Below, piece after piece: positions 1 to 8,576 of a stretch of 64,000 nt of DNA. Source of the DNA: Variovorax sp. OK212. GTDB lineage: Bacteria; Pseudomonadota; Gammaproteobacteria; Burkholderiales; Burkholderiaceae_C. The stretch is taken from positions 372,001-436,000 of the forward strand of contig NZ_FOLP01000006.1 in NCBI RefSeq assembly GCF_900112425.1. Direction: 5' to 3'. The notes beneath the pieces are model-generated. The model saw only the letters and a program-made list of their open reading frames with translations. It was not told where the DNA came from and ran no database searches. Each line of letters opens with the position of its first letter. The stretch's first letter is position 1. The position numbers and the translations under genes were made by a program.

Positions 1-154
1 AGCGCCCGCCGTAGAGCGCCATGGCGTCGGGCGCGAGGCCGGCGGGCTGCTGAGACCAGGCCGCGCCGGGCGCGGCGCAAAGCAGGGTGGCGAGCAGGGC
101 CGAAAGCAGGGCGCCTGTCGCGAAGGTCGGGGTGTGTCTTTTCTGGGTCGTCAT
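1..154 (-). CDS. Partial exported protein of unknown function (N-terminal 51 residues)
   Basis: Only the 5' end of this minus-strand gene is in the window; it runs off the left edge. The visible protein starts MTTQKRHTPTF, followed by a hydrophobic stretch (about residues 14-32, rich in Ala and Leu) ending in a likely signal peptidase site near AWSQQ, so the product is probably exported to the periplasm or outer membrane. The mature part begins QQPAGLAPDAMALYGG. I do not recognise the family. It lies just downstream of nth on the same strand with an 18-base gap and could be co-transcribed with it. Evidence is the open frame, the ATG and the signal-like N-terminus; function is unknown. Confidence 0.55.
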   Translation of the reverse strand, partial: MTTQKRHTPTFATGALLSALLATLLCAAPGAAWSQQPAGLAPDAMALYGGR

Positions 155-172
155 TCTTGAAGCGTCATGCCG

Positions 173-820
173 TCATGCTGTTTTGGGCGCGGGGGTCTTG
201 GGTTTGTAGGCGCAGAAGGTGTGCACCGCGCATTCCCAGCAGCGCGGCTTGCGCGCCACGCACACATAGCGCCCGTGCAGGATCAGCCAGTGGTGCGCGT
301 GCAGCCGGTATTCCATCGGAACGCGCTTCTCCAGCTTGAGTTCCACCTCCAGCGGCGTCTTGCCCGGCGCCAGGCCGGTGCGGTTGCCCATGCGGAAGAT
401 GTGCGTGTCGACCGCGATGGTGGCCTCGCCGAAGGCCGTGTTCAGCACCACGTTGGCCGTCTTGCGGCCCACGCCGGGCAGCGCCTCCAGCTCGGCGCGC
501 GTGCGCGGCACCTCGCCGCCGTGCAGCTCGACCAGCATGCGGCAGGCTTCGTTGAGGTGCTTGGCCTTGCTGCGGTACAGGCCGATGGTCTTGATGTATT
601 CCTCCAGCCCTTCCACGCCCAGGTCGTAGATGGCCTGCGGCGTGTTCGCCACCGGAAACAGCTTGCGCGTGGCCTTGTTCACGCCCACGTCGGTGGCCTG
701 CGCCGACAGCAGCACGGCCGCCAGCAGCTCGAAGGGCGTGGTGTATTCGAGCTCGGTCTTGGGCTCGGGGTTGGCCGCCTGCAGGGTGGCGAAGAAGAGC
801 GGGATGTTTTCTTTTTTCAT
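173..820 (-). CDS. nth: Endonuclease III (DNA glycosylase/AP lyase)
   Basis: This 215-residue protein removes oxidised pyrimidines from DNA and nicks the resulting abasic site during base excision repair. The helix-hairpin-helix motif LPGVGRKTANVV holds the catalytic lysine K120 and is followed by the conserved aspartate D138 in VDTHIFRM. The C-terminus carries the iron-sulfur loop with the expected spacing C187-x6-C194-x2-C197-x5-C203. The start is ATG at 820 (MKKENIPLFF); the frame is open further upstream, but that extension is not Nth-like. Length is normal for the family. The gene follows the HipB-like regulator on the same strand after about 61 bases. Confidence 0.97.
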   Translation of the reverse strand: MKKENIPLFFATLQAANPEPKTELEYTTPFELLAAVLLSAQATDVGVNKATRKLFPVANTPQAIYDLGVEGLEEYIKTIGLYRSKAKHLNEACRMLVELHGGEVPRTRAELEALPGVGRKTANVVLNTAFGEATIAVDTHIFRMGNRTGLAPGKTPLEVELKLEKRVPMEYRLHAHHWLILHGRYVCVARKPRCWECAVHTFCAYKPKTPAPKTA

Positions 821-881
821 GGGGCGGGCCCCGAAAGGCTCCGGATTTCTCGTTTTGTCATTTCTCTTGCCGGCGCCGCTG

Positions 882-1184
882 CTACCAGTCGGCACCGCTC
901 AAGGGCGATGACGGTGACGACGGCGAAGGCGGCGCGCCCGGCAATCGGCGTGCCGACAGGGGCGGCACCGGTGGCGGCACGAGCAGCAGCCGGGCATCGA
1001 GCGCGTGCAGCACCTCGAGCAGCTGCGCCACGCTCACCACGCCCGGATTCTTCTCGATGTCGGCCATCCGGGTCTGCTTCACGCCCAGCCGCTGGCCCAG
1101 TTGAGCCTGGGTCAGGTTGTGCGTTTTTCGCAGGGCCTTGAGATGGGCCGAGAGTTCTTTTGCCGAATCGATACCGATGTTCAT
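882..1184 (-). CDS. HipB-like XRE-family transcriptional regulator (orphan antitoxin type)
   Basis: This is a 100-residue DNA-binding protein with a Cro/C1-type helix-turn-helix at about residues 12-65 (LKALRKTHNLTQAQLGQRLG, then VKQTRMADIEKNPG). The segment that follows (VSVAQLLEVLHALDARLLL) matches the HipB dimerisation strand region. After it comes a Pro/Ser-rich tail of about 28 residues that looks disordered. The start ATG at 1184 is preceded by a GAGGAG ribosome binding site. In HipBA systems this protein neutralises the HipA kinase and represses the operon; no hipA lies beside it here, so it is an orphan or a stand-alone repressor. The A/T-rich sequence just upstream (about 1230-1255) may hold its operator. 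Confidence 0.8.
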   Translation of the reverse strand: MNIGIDSAKELSAHLKALRKTHNLTQAQLGQRLGVKQTRMADIEKNPGVVSVAQLLEVLHALDARLLLVPPPVPPLSARRLPGAPPSPSSPSSPLSGADW

Positions 1185-1323
1185 CGCATGAACCTCCTCG
1201 CGTCGACCGAAAAAACCGCCTTGCAGCGTTACACGCAATATATCGTCGAAAGGCCATGAGCTCACGCAGCTTTATTGCCCGCCGGTTTCGCGACAATGGC
1301 GCCCAGAAAGTGAGAGCCCTACC

Positions 1324-2511
1324 ATGCAATTCGCCTCCCGCCTCGACAACGTCGAAACCTCCGCCATCCGCGAACTCTTCAAGCTGCTGGGCAAGCCCGG
1401 CATCATCAGCTTCGCGGGCGGTTTTCCCGACAGCGCCATGTTCGACGTGGAAGGCCTCAAGGAGGCGAGCCAGAAGGCGCTGACCGAAGAAGCCGGCGGC
1501 GCGCTGCAGTACGGCGCCACCGAAGGCTACGAGCCGCTGCGCACGCAGCTCGGTGCCTTCATGAAGACCAAGGGCGTCGAGGTCGACCCCAGCGGCCTGA
1601 TCGTCACCACCGGCAGCCAGCAGGCGCTGGACCTGCTGGGCAAGACCATGATCTCGCCCGGCGACAAGGTGATCGTGGAGGGCCCGACCTTCCTGGCCAC
1701 CATCCAGTGCTTTCGCCTGTACGGCGCGCAGCTCATCAGCGCGCCCATCGACGCCAACGGCGTGAAGACCGACGAACTCGAGAAGCTCATTGCCGAGCAC
1801 AAGCCCAAGTTCGTCTACCTGATTCCCACCTTCGGCAACCCCAGCGGTGCCATGCTGAGCCTGGAGCGCCGCAAGAAGGTGCTCGAGCTGGCCGTGAAGT
1901 ACCAGACGCTGATCGTCGAGGACGACCCCTACGGCGACCTGTACTTCGGCGAGGCGCCGCCGCCGTCGATCCTGTCGCTGAGCAAGGACGTGCCCGGCAG
2001 CCGCGAACTCATCGCCCATTGCGGCAGCCTGAGCAAGGTGCTGAGCCCGGGCCTGCGCATCGGCTGGATGATCGCGCCGGCCGAGCTGCTGGCCAAGGCC
2101 ACCATGTGCAAGCAGTTCAGCGACGCGCACACCAGCACCTTCTCGCAGGCCACGGCCGCGCAGTACCTGAAGAGCGGGCGCATGCCGGCCACGCTGGCGC
2201 ATGTGCGCGAGGTGTACGGCCAGCGCGCCCAGGCCATGGGGGACGCGCTGAAGCGCGAACTGGGCGATGCCGTGAGCTTCACGCAGCCCAACGGCGGCTT
2301 GTTCTTCTGGGCCCGCCTGACGGGCGCCAACGGCAAGCTGGCCGATGCGAACGAACTCGCGAAGCGGGCGATCGAGAAGCTCGTGGCCTTCGTGCCCGGC
2401 GCGCCGTTCTTTGCCGAGAACCCCGATGTGGCCACCCTGCGCCTGAGCTTTGCCACGGCCGACGTGGCCAAGATCGAGGAAGGCGTGAAGCGCCTCGGCC
2501 AGGCGCTCTAA
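1324..2511 (+). CDS. PLP-dependent aminotransferase class I/II (2-aminoadipate/aromatic type)
   Basis: The 395-residue protein is a fold-type I aminotransferase. The substrate-side motif IISFAGGFPDSAMF near residues 27-40, N172 in GNPSG, D201 and Y203 in DDPYGDL, the PLP lysine K238 in SLSKVLSPGLRIGW and the C-terminal LRLSF arginine are all present. This sequence style is shared by LysN-type 2-aminoadipate aminotransferases, kynurenine/valine-pyruvate aminotransferases and the catalytic half of MocR proteins; the N-terminal GntR domain of MocR is absent. The substrate cannot be decided from sequence. It is transcribed divergently from the HipB-like gene and stands alone on the plus strand. 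Confidence 0.9.
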   Translation: MQFASRLDNVETSAIRELFKLLGKPGIISFAGGFPDSAMFDVEGLKEASQKALTEEAGGALQYGATEGYEPLRTQLGAFMKTKGVEVDPSGLIVTTGSQQALDLLGKTMISPGDKVIVEGPTFLATIQCFRLYGAQLISAPIDANGVKTDELEKLIAEHKPKFVYLIPTFGNPSGAMLSLERRKKVLELAVKYQTLIVEDDPYGDLYFGEAPPPSILSLSKDVPGSRELIAHCGSLSKVLSPGLRIGWMIAPAELLAKATMCKQFSDAHTSTFSQATAAQYLKSGRMPATLAHVREVYGQRAQAMGDALKRELGDAVSFTQPNGGLFFWARLTGANGKLADANELAKRAIEKLVAFVPGAPFFAENPDVATLRLSFATADVAKIEEGVKRLGQAL

Positions 2512-2538
2512 AGCGCTAGGTACCTGCAGCTGTCGGTA

Positions 2539-2766
2539 TCAGGGGGACCGGTGCAGCCTGGGCGCTGCAAGCAGGTCCAGGTTGTCCGAAATGGCCGCAT
2601 CCACGTTCGGATAGCGGCCTTTCATCTTGGAGAGCGTCATGATGGTCTGCAGCGCCTTCAGGTCCTTGACCGAGGGCGCGACCTTGATCTGCGCGATGGC
2701 GGCAGGGGCGTTGCCTCCGTTCACCAATGCCATCACCTTGCCTGCCCAGTCGTTTGCGCGCGCCAT
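2539..2766 (-). CDS. Small conserved-looking hypothetical protein (75 aa)
   Basis: A 75-residue cytosolic protein starting MARANDWAGKVMALVNGG at ATG 2766. It has no signal peptide or membrane segment and is predicted alpha-helical from its Ala, Leu and Lys pattern. The body reads AAIAQIKVAPSVKDLKALQT and then SKMKGRYPNVDAAISDNL. I do not recognise a family. It is convergent with the aminotransferase and divergent from the DUF6172 gene. Its codon use is like that of its neighbours, which supports a real gene, but function is unknown. Confidence 0.6.
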   Translation of the reverse strand: MARANDWAGKVMALVNGGNAPAAIAQIKVAPSVKDLKALQTIMTLSKMKGRYPNVDAAISDNLDLLAAPRLHRSP

Positions 2767-2823
2767 GTCGTCACCTGTTATCCGTTGAATGCGCCGACTG
2801 TACACAGCGGGTTAGGATCACCC

Positions 2824-3165
2824 ATGAGAAAAACCTTTCAGCTTCAAGTCGAGGGCAAGCACCCCGACCGTCTCCTCGAAGCCATCAAGCACGAGATCCG
2901 CAAGTACATCAAGCGCGAACGCCGCCGCGAATTGCCCGAAGGCGCGGACTTCTGGGACTTCGATTGCAAGTTCGGCGCCGCCGAAGAAACCGCCGAAGCG
3001 GTGCACCTCTCGGCCATCACCGGCCTGATCGACGGTGTGGTCAAGGAAGGCGGCAAGCAGTTCTATGTCGAGCTGCTGGCCAAGCCCGGCAAGCGCCAGC
3101 CGCGTCCGGAGGGCGAGGCCCCCCGCCACACCGCCGGTGCATCCGGCGAATCCGAAGAAGACTGA
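2824..3165 (+). CDS. DUF6172 family protein
   Basis: The 113-residue protein starts MRKTFQLQVEGKHPDRLLEA and continues with the basic helix IKHEIRKYIKRERRRELPEG and the motif DFWDFDCKFG. This arrangement is what I recall for the DUF6172 family, small uncharacterised proteins common in Proteobacteria. The last 30 residues are charged and probably disordered (GKRQPRPEGEAPRH...ESEED). No enzyme motif is visible. The gene starts at ATG 2824, divergent from the small hypothetical gene, and ends eight bases before the convergent dehydrogenase gene. Confidence 0.8.
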   Translation: MRKTFQLQVEGKHPDRLLEAIKHEIRKYIKRERRRELPEGADFWDFDCKFGAAEETAEAVHLSAITGLIDGVVKEGGKQFYVELLAKPGKRQPRPEGEAPRHTAGASGESEED

Positions 3166-3172
3166 TCCTTCG

Positions 3173-4237
3173 TCAGACCAGCGCCTGCGCCAGCCGCAGG
3201 CCATGCCGCTGCTCGGCGTCCTGCAGCGAGCGCGCAATCGACGGGTGCAGCCGCACCCCGTTCGCCGATTGCCCTTCCCGACGTTTCAACCCGCTTTCGC
3301 CCGGCAGCCGCACAGGCTTCGCCGGGTCGATGGGCACGTTGCCGCGGCACTGCGCCGCCACGTGGTCCATCTGGCGCAAAAAGGCTTCCTTGCCGCCGAA
3401 GGCGTTCAGGTCGTGCAGCGTGATGTGCACGGTCGCGCCCCAGCCCTCGGGCGGATCGGCCCGGCCGTGGCCCGCCAGGCCCGCGGTGAGGGTCTCCACC
3501 AGCAGCGCCATGCCGTAGCCCTTGTGCCCGTGGCTCAGGCCACCCACCGGCAGCAGCGTGCCGGGCGGCTGGTCGAACAGCACCTGCGGGTTGTTCGAGG
3601 GCTTGCCGGCGGCGTCGATGAGCCACTCCTCGGCGAAGGTCTCGCCGGCCGCGCGCTTGCGGTTGCTCATGCCGTTGGTGGTGATGGAGGCCGAGATGTC
3701 GACCATCACGCCGCCCTGCGACAGCGGGAAACCCATGGCCAGCGGGTTGGGCGTGAACACCGCCTGCGTGCCGCCGAAGGGCGCGACGCTGGCCGCGTTG
3801 GGGTCGGAACAGGCCAGCAGCATCAGCATGTCTTCCTGCAGCGCGCGCAGCATGTAGACCGCGAGGCAGGCGATGTGGTGGCTGCGGCGGATGACCAGCG
3901 AGGCCGTGCCCAGTTCGCGCGCGCGCGGCACCAGCAGGTCCATGCCCTGTTCCATGAGCCAGGGGCCGGGCAGGCGCCTGCCGTCCCACAGCACGGCGGC
4001 GGGGCGGTCCGACAGCACCTCGGCCGCACCGTCGCGCGCCATGCCGCCCGATTCGAGTTCCTTCACATAGCCCGCCAGCAGCGCGAGGCCGTGCGTGTCG
4101 TGGCCCAGCAGGTCGCCCTCGACCAGCGTGCGCGCGACCGCGGCCGCCTTGGGCGCGGCGAGGCCGGCCTTCCGGAGCAGGGCGTCGGCGTAGGCGACGA
4201 GCGCGTCGGCGCGGTACAGGGGGGCGGCGTCGGTCAT
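3173..4237 (-). CDS. Ldh family malate/L-lactate/ureidoglycolate-type dehydrogenase
   Basis: This 354-residue oxidoreductase belongs to the NAD(P)-dependent Ldh/MDH2 family, distinct from Rossmann-fold malate dehydrogenases. Diagnostic parts are the N-terminal helix ending LVEGDLLGHDTHGLALL, RRSHHIACLAVYML, the cofactor segment TPNPLAMGFP and the late motif GHKGYGMALLVETL. Substrates in this family include malate, lactate, ureidoglycolate and sulfolactate, and the sequence does not settle which applies. The ATG at 4237 overlaps the serB stop as ATGA, so it is the third gene of the mfd-serB operon and is probably translationally coupled. Confidence 0.88.
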   Translation of the reverse strand: MTDAAPLYRADALVAYADALLRKAGLAAPKAAAVARTLVEGDLLGHDTHGLALLAGYVKELESGGMARDGAAEVLSDRPAAVLWDGRRLPGPWLMEQGMDLLVPRARELGTASLVIRRSHHIACLAVYMLRALQEDMLMLLACSDPNAASVAPFGGTQAVFTPNPLAMGFPLSQGGVMVDISASITTNGMSNRKRAAGETFAEEWLIDAAGKPSNNPQVLFDQPPGTLLPVGGLSHGHKGYGMALLVETLTAGLAGHGRADPPEGWGATVHITLHDLNAFGGKEAFLRQMDHVAAQCRGNVPIDPAKPVRLPGESGLKRREGQSANGVRLHPSIARSLQDAEQRHGLRLAQALV

Positions 4238-4944
4238 TTCAGGATTTCCAGTACGCGGTCGAGGCCGCCTTCGTCGATGGCCACCATGGCCTGTTCGCGC
4301 ACCTTCGGCTTGGCGTGATAGGCCACCGAGAGGCCGGCTTCGCCCATCATCGGCAGGTCGTTGGCGCCGTCGCCCACGGCAATGGTTTCCTGCGGCGAGA
4401 TGCCCATGAGCGAGGCCACCTCGAGCAGCGTGCGGCGCTTTTCGGCGCCGTCGCAGATGTCGCCCCAGCTCTGCGTGACCACCTGGCCGGTGAGCTTGCC
4501 GCCGGCCTCGTCGAGCAGGTTGGAGCGCGCGAAATCGATGCCCAGGCGCTCCTTCACGCGGTTCGCGAAGAAGGTGAAGCCGCCCGACACCAGCAGCACC
4601 TTGAGGCCGGCCGCCTTGCAGGCCGCGACCAGCTCGGCCGCGCCGGGGTTGAGCTTCAGCCGCTCGTCGTACACCTGCTGCAGGGCCTGCACGGGCACGC
4701 CCTGCAGCAGCGCCACGCGGCGGCGCAGGCTTTCCTTGAAGTCCTTGATCTCGCCGCGCATCGTGGCCTCGGTGATGGCGGCCACCTCGGCCTTCTTGCC
4801 GACGGCATCGGCGATCTCGTCGATGCATTCGATGTTGATGAGCGTGGAGTCCATGTCGAACGCGATCAGCTTGAAATCGGCGAGCTTCAGCGGCGGCTTC
4901 ACGCGCTGCAGGACGAGACCGGGCGAAATTTCTGTGACGCTCAT
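4234..4944 (-). CDS. serB: Phosphoserine phosphatase
   Basis: This HAD-superfamily phosphatase performs the last step of serine biosynthesis, hydrolysing phosphoserine. HAD motif I is AFDMDSTLI with nucleophile D30 and general acid D32. Motif II is LLVSGGF near residues 117-123, and motif IV is GDGANDLPMM with metal ligands at 191-196. The length of 236 residues fits the short SerB form without the N-terminal ACT domain. The ATG at 4944 overlaps the mfd stop as ATGA and the stop overlaps the next gene the same way, giving a tightly coupled three-gene operon. Confidence 0.96.
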   Translation of the reverse strand: MSVTEISPGLVLQRVKPPLKLADFKLIAFDMDSTLINIECIDEIADAVGKKAEVAAITEATMRGEIKDFKESLRRRVALLQGVPVQALQQVYDERLKLNPGAAELVAACKAAGLKVLLVSGGFTFFANRVKERLGIDFARSNLLDEAGGKLTGQVVTQSWGDICDGAEKRRTLLEVASLMGISPQETIAVGDGANDLPMMGEAGLSVAYHAKPKVREQAMVAIDEGGLDRVLEILK

Positions 4945-7900
4945 GCGGGAGAGGTTTCCTTGACGAGGGGTTGTCCGAGGCTGCGCAAGACATCGCGCAC
5001 CATCTGGGCACGCTCCTTCGGCTCCTTGAGTTCGCGCTCGATGCGAAGCTTCTCGTTGCCTGCGAGCTTGATGTGCTTGTTCTTCTGCACCAGCTGGATG
5101 ATGGCCATGCCGTCGACCGGCGCGTCCTTCTTGAAGGTGATGTTGATGATGCCGGGCGCGGCATCGACCTTGACCACGCCGTACGGCCGCGCCAGCACGC
5201 GCAGGCGGTGTGTGTCGATCAGCGTCTGCGCCTGCGGCGGCAGCTTGCCGAAGCGGTCGACGATTTCTTCCAGCAGCGTGTCGATCTGATCGGGCGTCTT
5301 CGCGGTGGCCAGCTTCTTGTAGAACGACAGGCGCAGGTGCACGTCGCCGCAGTAGTCGTCGGGCAGCAGGGCGGGGGCGTGCAGGTTGATCTCGGTGGTG
5401 ACCGACAGCGGCGCCAGCAGGTCGGGCTCCTGGCCGGCCTTGAGCGAGCGCACGGCCTCGCTGAGCATCTCGTTGTAGAGCTGGAAGCCGATCTCCATCA
5501 TGTTGCCGCTCTGGTTCTCGCCCAGCACCTCGCCGGTGCCGCGAATCTCCAGGTCGTGCATGGCCAGGTAGAAGCCGGAGCCCAGCTCTTCCATCTGCTG
5601 GATGGCGTCGAGGCGTTGCGCCGCATGCTTGGTCAGGCCCTCGGTGTCGGGCACCATGAGGTAGGCGTAGGCTTGGTGGTGCGAACGCCCGACGCGGCCG
5701 CGCAGCTGGTGCAGCTGCGCCAGGCCGAACTTGTCGGCGCGGCTCATGACGATGGTGTTGGCCGTGGGCACGTCGATGCCGGTCTCGATGATGGTCGAGC
5801 ACAGCAGCATGTTGTAGCGCTGCGCCACGAAGTCGCGCATGACGCGCTCCAGCTCGCGCTCGGGCATCTGGCCGTGGGCCACGGCGATGCGCGCCTCGGG
5901 CAATATCTCTTCGAGCTTCTGGCGGCGGTTCTCGATGGTCTCGACCTCGTTGTGCAGGAAGTACACCTGCCCGCCGCGCTTGAGCTCGCGCAGCACGGCC
6001 TCGCGGATCACGCCGGTGCCTTCGTTGCGCACGAAGGTCTTGATGGCCAGGCGCCGCTGCGGCGCGGTGGCGATCACGCTCAGGTCGCGCAGGCCTTCCA
6101 GGGCCATGCCCAGCGTGCGCGGAATGGGCGTGGCGGTGAGCGTGAGCACGTCGACCTCGGCGCGCATGGCCTTCATCGCTTCCTTGTGGCGCACGCCGAA
6201 GCGGTGCTCCTCGTCGATGATGAGCAGGCCCAGGTTCTTGAACTTGACCGACTGCGACAGCAGCTTGTGCGTGCCGACCACGATGTCGACCTGGCCCTCG
6301 GCCAGGCCCTTGGCGGCGGCGGTGATTTCCTTGGCGGATCGGAAGCGGCTCATCTCGGCCACTTTCACCGGCCACTTGGCGAAGCGGTCGATCAGCGTCT
6401 GGTAGTGCTGCTCGGCCAGCAGCGTGGTGGGCGCGAGGAACGCGACCTGCTTGCCGCCGGTGACGGCGATGAACGCGGCGCGCAGCGCGACCTCGGTCTT
6501 GCCGAAGCCCACGTCGCCGCACACGAGGCGGTCCATCGGCTGGGGCGAGATCATGTCCTGCACCACGGCGTGGATCGCGGCCTTCTGGTCGGCGGTTTCC
6601 TGGAAGCCGAAGTCGTTGGCGAACACCTCGTAGTCGGCCGGCGAGTAGCGAAAGGCGTGGCCTTCGCGCGCGGCGCGGCGGGCGTAGATGTTGAGCAGCT
6701 CGGCGGCCGAGTCGCGCACCTGTTCGGCGGCCTTGCGCTTGGCCTTTTCCCACTGGCCGGAGCCCAGCTTGTGCAGCGGCGCCTCGTCGGCGCTGACGCC
6801 GGTGTAGCGGCTGATCTGGTGCAGTTGCGACACCGGCACGTACAGCGTGGCCTTGTCGGCGTATTCCAGGTGCAGCATTTCCTGCAGCAGCGGCTTGCCT
6901 TCGGCGTCGGTGCCCTGGCCCAGGTCCATGTGGGTCAGGCCGCGATAGCGGCCGATGCCGTGCGCGGTGTGGACCACCGGGTCGCCCACGTTGAGCTCCG
7001 ACAGGTCCTTGATGAGCGCCTCGACGTCGCTGACCTGCTCCTGCTTCTTGTTGCGCCGGCGCGTGGTGGGCGCGGTGGCGAACAGCTCGGTCTCGGTGAC
7101 CAGGTCGATGCCCTGTTCGCGCCAGGCGAAGCCCGAGGCCAGCGCGGCGGTGGCGATGCCGATCTTCTCGTCGGCGGCGGCTTCGAACTCGGCCAGCGAA
7201 TCGAACGCCGGCGGGCTCACGCCGCTGGCGCGCAGGAAGTCGAGCAGGCTTTCGCGGCGGCCGTCGCTCTCCGCGATCAGCAGCACGCGGTGCGGCGTGG
7301 CGCGGATGTGCGCCTTCAGGCCGACCAGCGGGTCTTCGGCGCCGCGCACCACCGCGAAGGGTGGCAGCTTGTCGAACTCGGCGTAGGGCGCCTCGGTGGG
7401 CACCTCGCCACCCGCACCGCCGCCCGCACCGCCGCCCGCACCGCCGCGAATGGCGAGCTGCGGGTGCGGCTTGGCGCGCTGGTAGAACTGCTCGGCGTTC
7501 AGGAACAGCGCCTCGGGCGGCAGGGCGGGGCGCTCGGGGTCGCCCTGCACCAGGCGGTAGCGCTCGTTGGTGTCCTGCCAGAAATGCTGGAACGCGGGTT
7601 CGAGGTCGCCGTGCAGCACCACCGTGGCGTCGGGGCCCAGGTAGTCGAACACCGTGGCCGTCTCGTCGAAGAACAGCGGCAGGTAGTACTCGATGCCGGC
7701 GGTGGCCACGCCGTTGCCCATGTCCTTGTAGATGCGGCTCTTGGTCGGGTCGCCTTCGAGCAGTTCGCGCCAGCGGCTGCGAAAACGCCCGCGCGCGTCG
7801 TCGTCCATCGGGAATTCGCGGCCCGGCAGCAGGCGCACCTCGGGCACGGGGTACAGGCTGCGCTGGGTGTCGGGGTCGAAGGTGCGGATGGAGTCGATCT

Positions 7901-8459
7901 CGTCGTCGAACAGGTCGACGCGAAACGGCACCAGCGAGCCCATGGGGAACAGGTCGATCAGGCCGCCGCGCACCGCGTATTCGCCGGGGCTCACCACCTG
8001 CGTCACGTGGCTGTAGCCGGCCAGCGTGAGCTGGGCCTTGAGCCGGGATTCCTCCAGCTTCTGCTTGGCCTTGAACTGGAAGGTGTAGCCGGCCAGGAAC
8101 GCCGGTGGCGCCAGCCGGTAGAGCGCGGTGGTGGCGGGCACCAGCACCACGTCGGCCTCTTTCTGGCTGATGCGCCAGAGCGTGGCCAGGCGCTCGCTGA
8201 TCAGGTCCTGGTGCGGGGAGAAGCTGTCGTACGGCAGCGTTTCCCAGTCGGGGAACAGGGCGCAGCGCAGCTCGGGCGCGAAGAAGGCAATTTCGTCGAT
8301 CAGCCGCTGCGCGTCGTTGGCGTCGGCGGTGAACATGGCGGTGGCGCGGCCCGCGGCCTTCTCGCGCATGGCCAGCTGCGCCAGCAGCAGTGCATCGGCC
8401 GACAACGGGGGACGCGGCAGCGTGAAACGCTTGCCCGCCGTGAGGTGGGGGAGGTCCAT
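4941..8459 (-). CDS. mfd: Transcription-repair coupling factor
   Basis: Mfd is a 1172-residue DNA translocase that removes RNA polymerase stalled at lesions and recruits UvrA. Visible parts in order are the UvrB-like N-terminal region (LFPDWETLPYDSFSPHQD), the RNA polymerase interaction domain (VGDPVVHTAHGIGRYRGL), the helicase core with Walker A GDVGFGKTEVALRA, DEEHRFGV as the DExx motif and TATPIPRTL, then the TRG motif region and the C-terminal domain. I chose ATG 8459 (MDLPHLTAGKRFTLPRP) because a longer GTG start at 8486 adds residues with no family resemblance. Residues about 338-352 form a Gly/Ala-rich linker encoded by a perfect 12-bp triplication. It is divergent from ispD. Confidence 0.97.
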   Translation of the reverse strand: MDLPHLTAGKRFTLPRPPLSADALLLAQLAMREKAAGRATAMFTADANDAQRLIDEIAFFAPELRCALFPDWETLPYDSFSPHQDLISERLATLWRISQKEADVVLVPATTALYRLAPPAFLAGYTFQFKAKQKLEESRLKAQLTLAGYSHVTQVVSPGEYAVRGGLIDLFPMGSLVPFRVDLFDDEIDSIRTFDPDTQRSLYPVPEVRLLPGREFPMDDDARGRFRSRWRELLEGDPTKSRIYKDMGNGVATAGIEYYLPLFFDETATVFDYLGPDATVVLHGDLEPAFQHFWQDTNERYRLVQGDPERPALPPEALFLNAEQFYQRAKPHPQLAIRGGAGGGAGGGAGGEVPTEAPYAEFDKLPPFAVVRGAEDPLVGLKAHIRATPHRVLLIAESDGRRESLLDFLRASGVSPPAFDSLAEFEAAADEKIGIATAALASGFAWREQGIDLVTETELFATAPTTRRRNKKQEQVSDVEALIKDLSELNVGDPVVHTAHGIGRYRGLTHMDLGQGTDAEGKPLLQEMLHLEYADKATLYVPVSQLHQISRYTGVSADEAPLHKLGSGQWEKAKRKAAEQVRDSAAELLNIYARRAAREGHAFRYSPADYEVFANDFGFQETADQKAAIHAVVQDMISPQPMDRLVCGDVGFGKTEVALRAAFIAVTGGKQVAFLAPTTLLAEQHYQTLIDRFAKWPVKVAEMSRFRSAKEITAAAKGLAEGQVDIVVGTHKLLSQSVKFKNLGLLIIDEEHRFGVRHKEAMKAMRAEVDVLTLTATPIPRTLGMALEGLRDLSVIATAPQRRLAIKTFVRNEGTGVIREAVLRELKRGGQVYFLHNEVETIENRRQKLEEILPEARIAVAHGQMPERELERVMRDFVAQRYNMLLCSTIIETGIDVPTANTIVMSRADKFGLAQLHQLRGRVGRSHHQAYAYLMVPDTEGLTKHAAQRLDAIQQMEELGSGFYLAMHDLEIRGTGEVLGENQSGNMMEIGFQLYNEMLSEAVRSLKAGQEPDLLAPLSVTTEINLHAPALLPDDYCGDVHLRLSFYKKLATAKTPDQIDTLLEEIVDRFGKLPPQAQTLIDTHRLRVLARPYGVVKVDAAPGIINITFKKDAPVDGMAIIQLVQKNKHIKLAGNEKLRIERELKEPKERAQMVRDVLRSLGQPLVKETSPA
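7411..7446. repeat. Perfect 12-bp tandem triplication inside mfd
   Basis: Three exact copies of CCCGCACCGCCG occupy 7411-7422, 7423-7434 and 7435-7446. Read on the minus strand they encode repeated Gly-Gly-Gly-Ala units, giving a flexible linker at about Mfd residues 338-352, between the N-terminal UvrB-like region and the following domain. The repeat length is a multiple of three, so copy-number changes would not break the frame. Confidence 0.9.
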
Positions 8460-8576
8460 GGAACGCTTACTGGAAATGCACAACACCCCGCGCCGGCTGG
8501 CGAGGGGTGTGCGTCGCGGTCGATTCTAGAATGGCGGCCCTTTATTCGCTTGTCGGCCGACGCCGACGCCGGGCCC

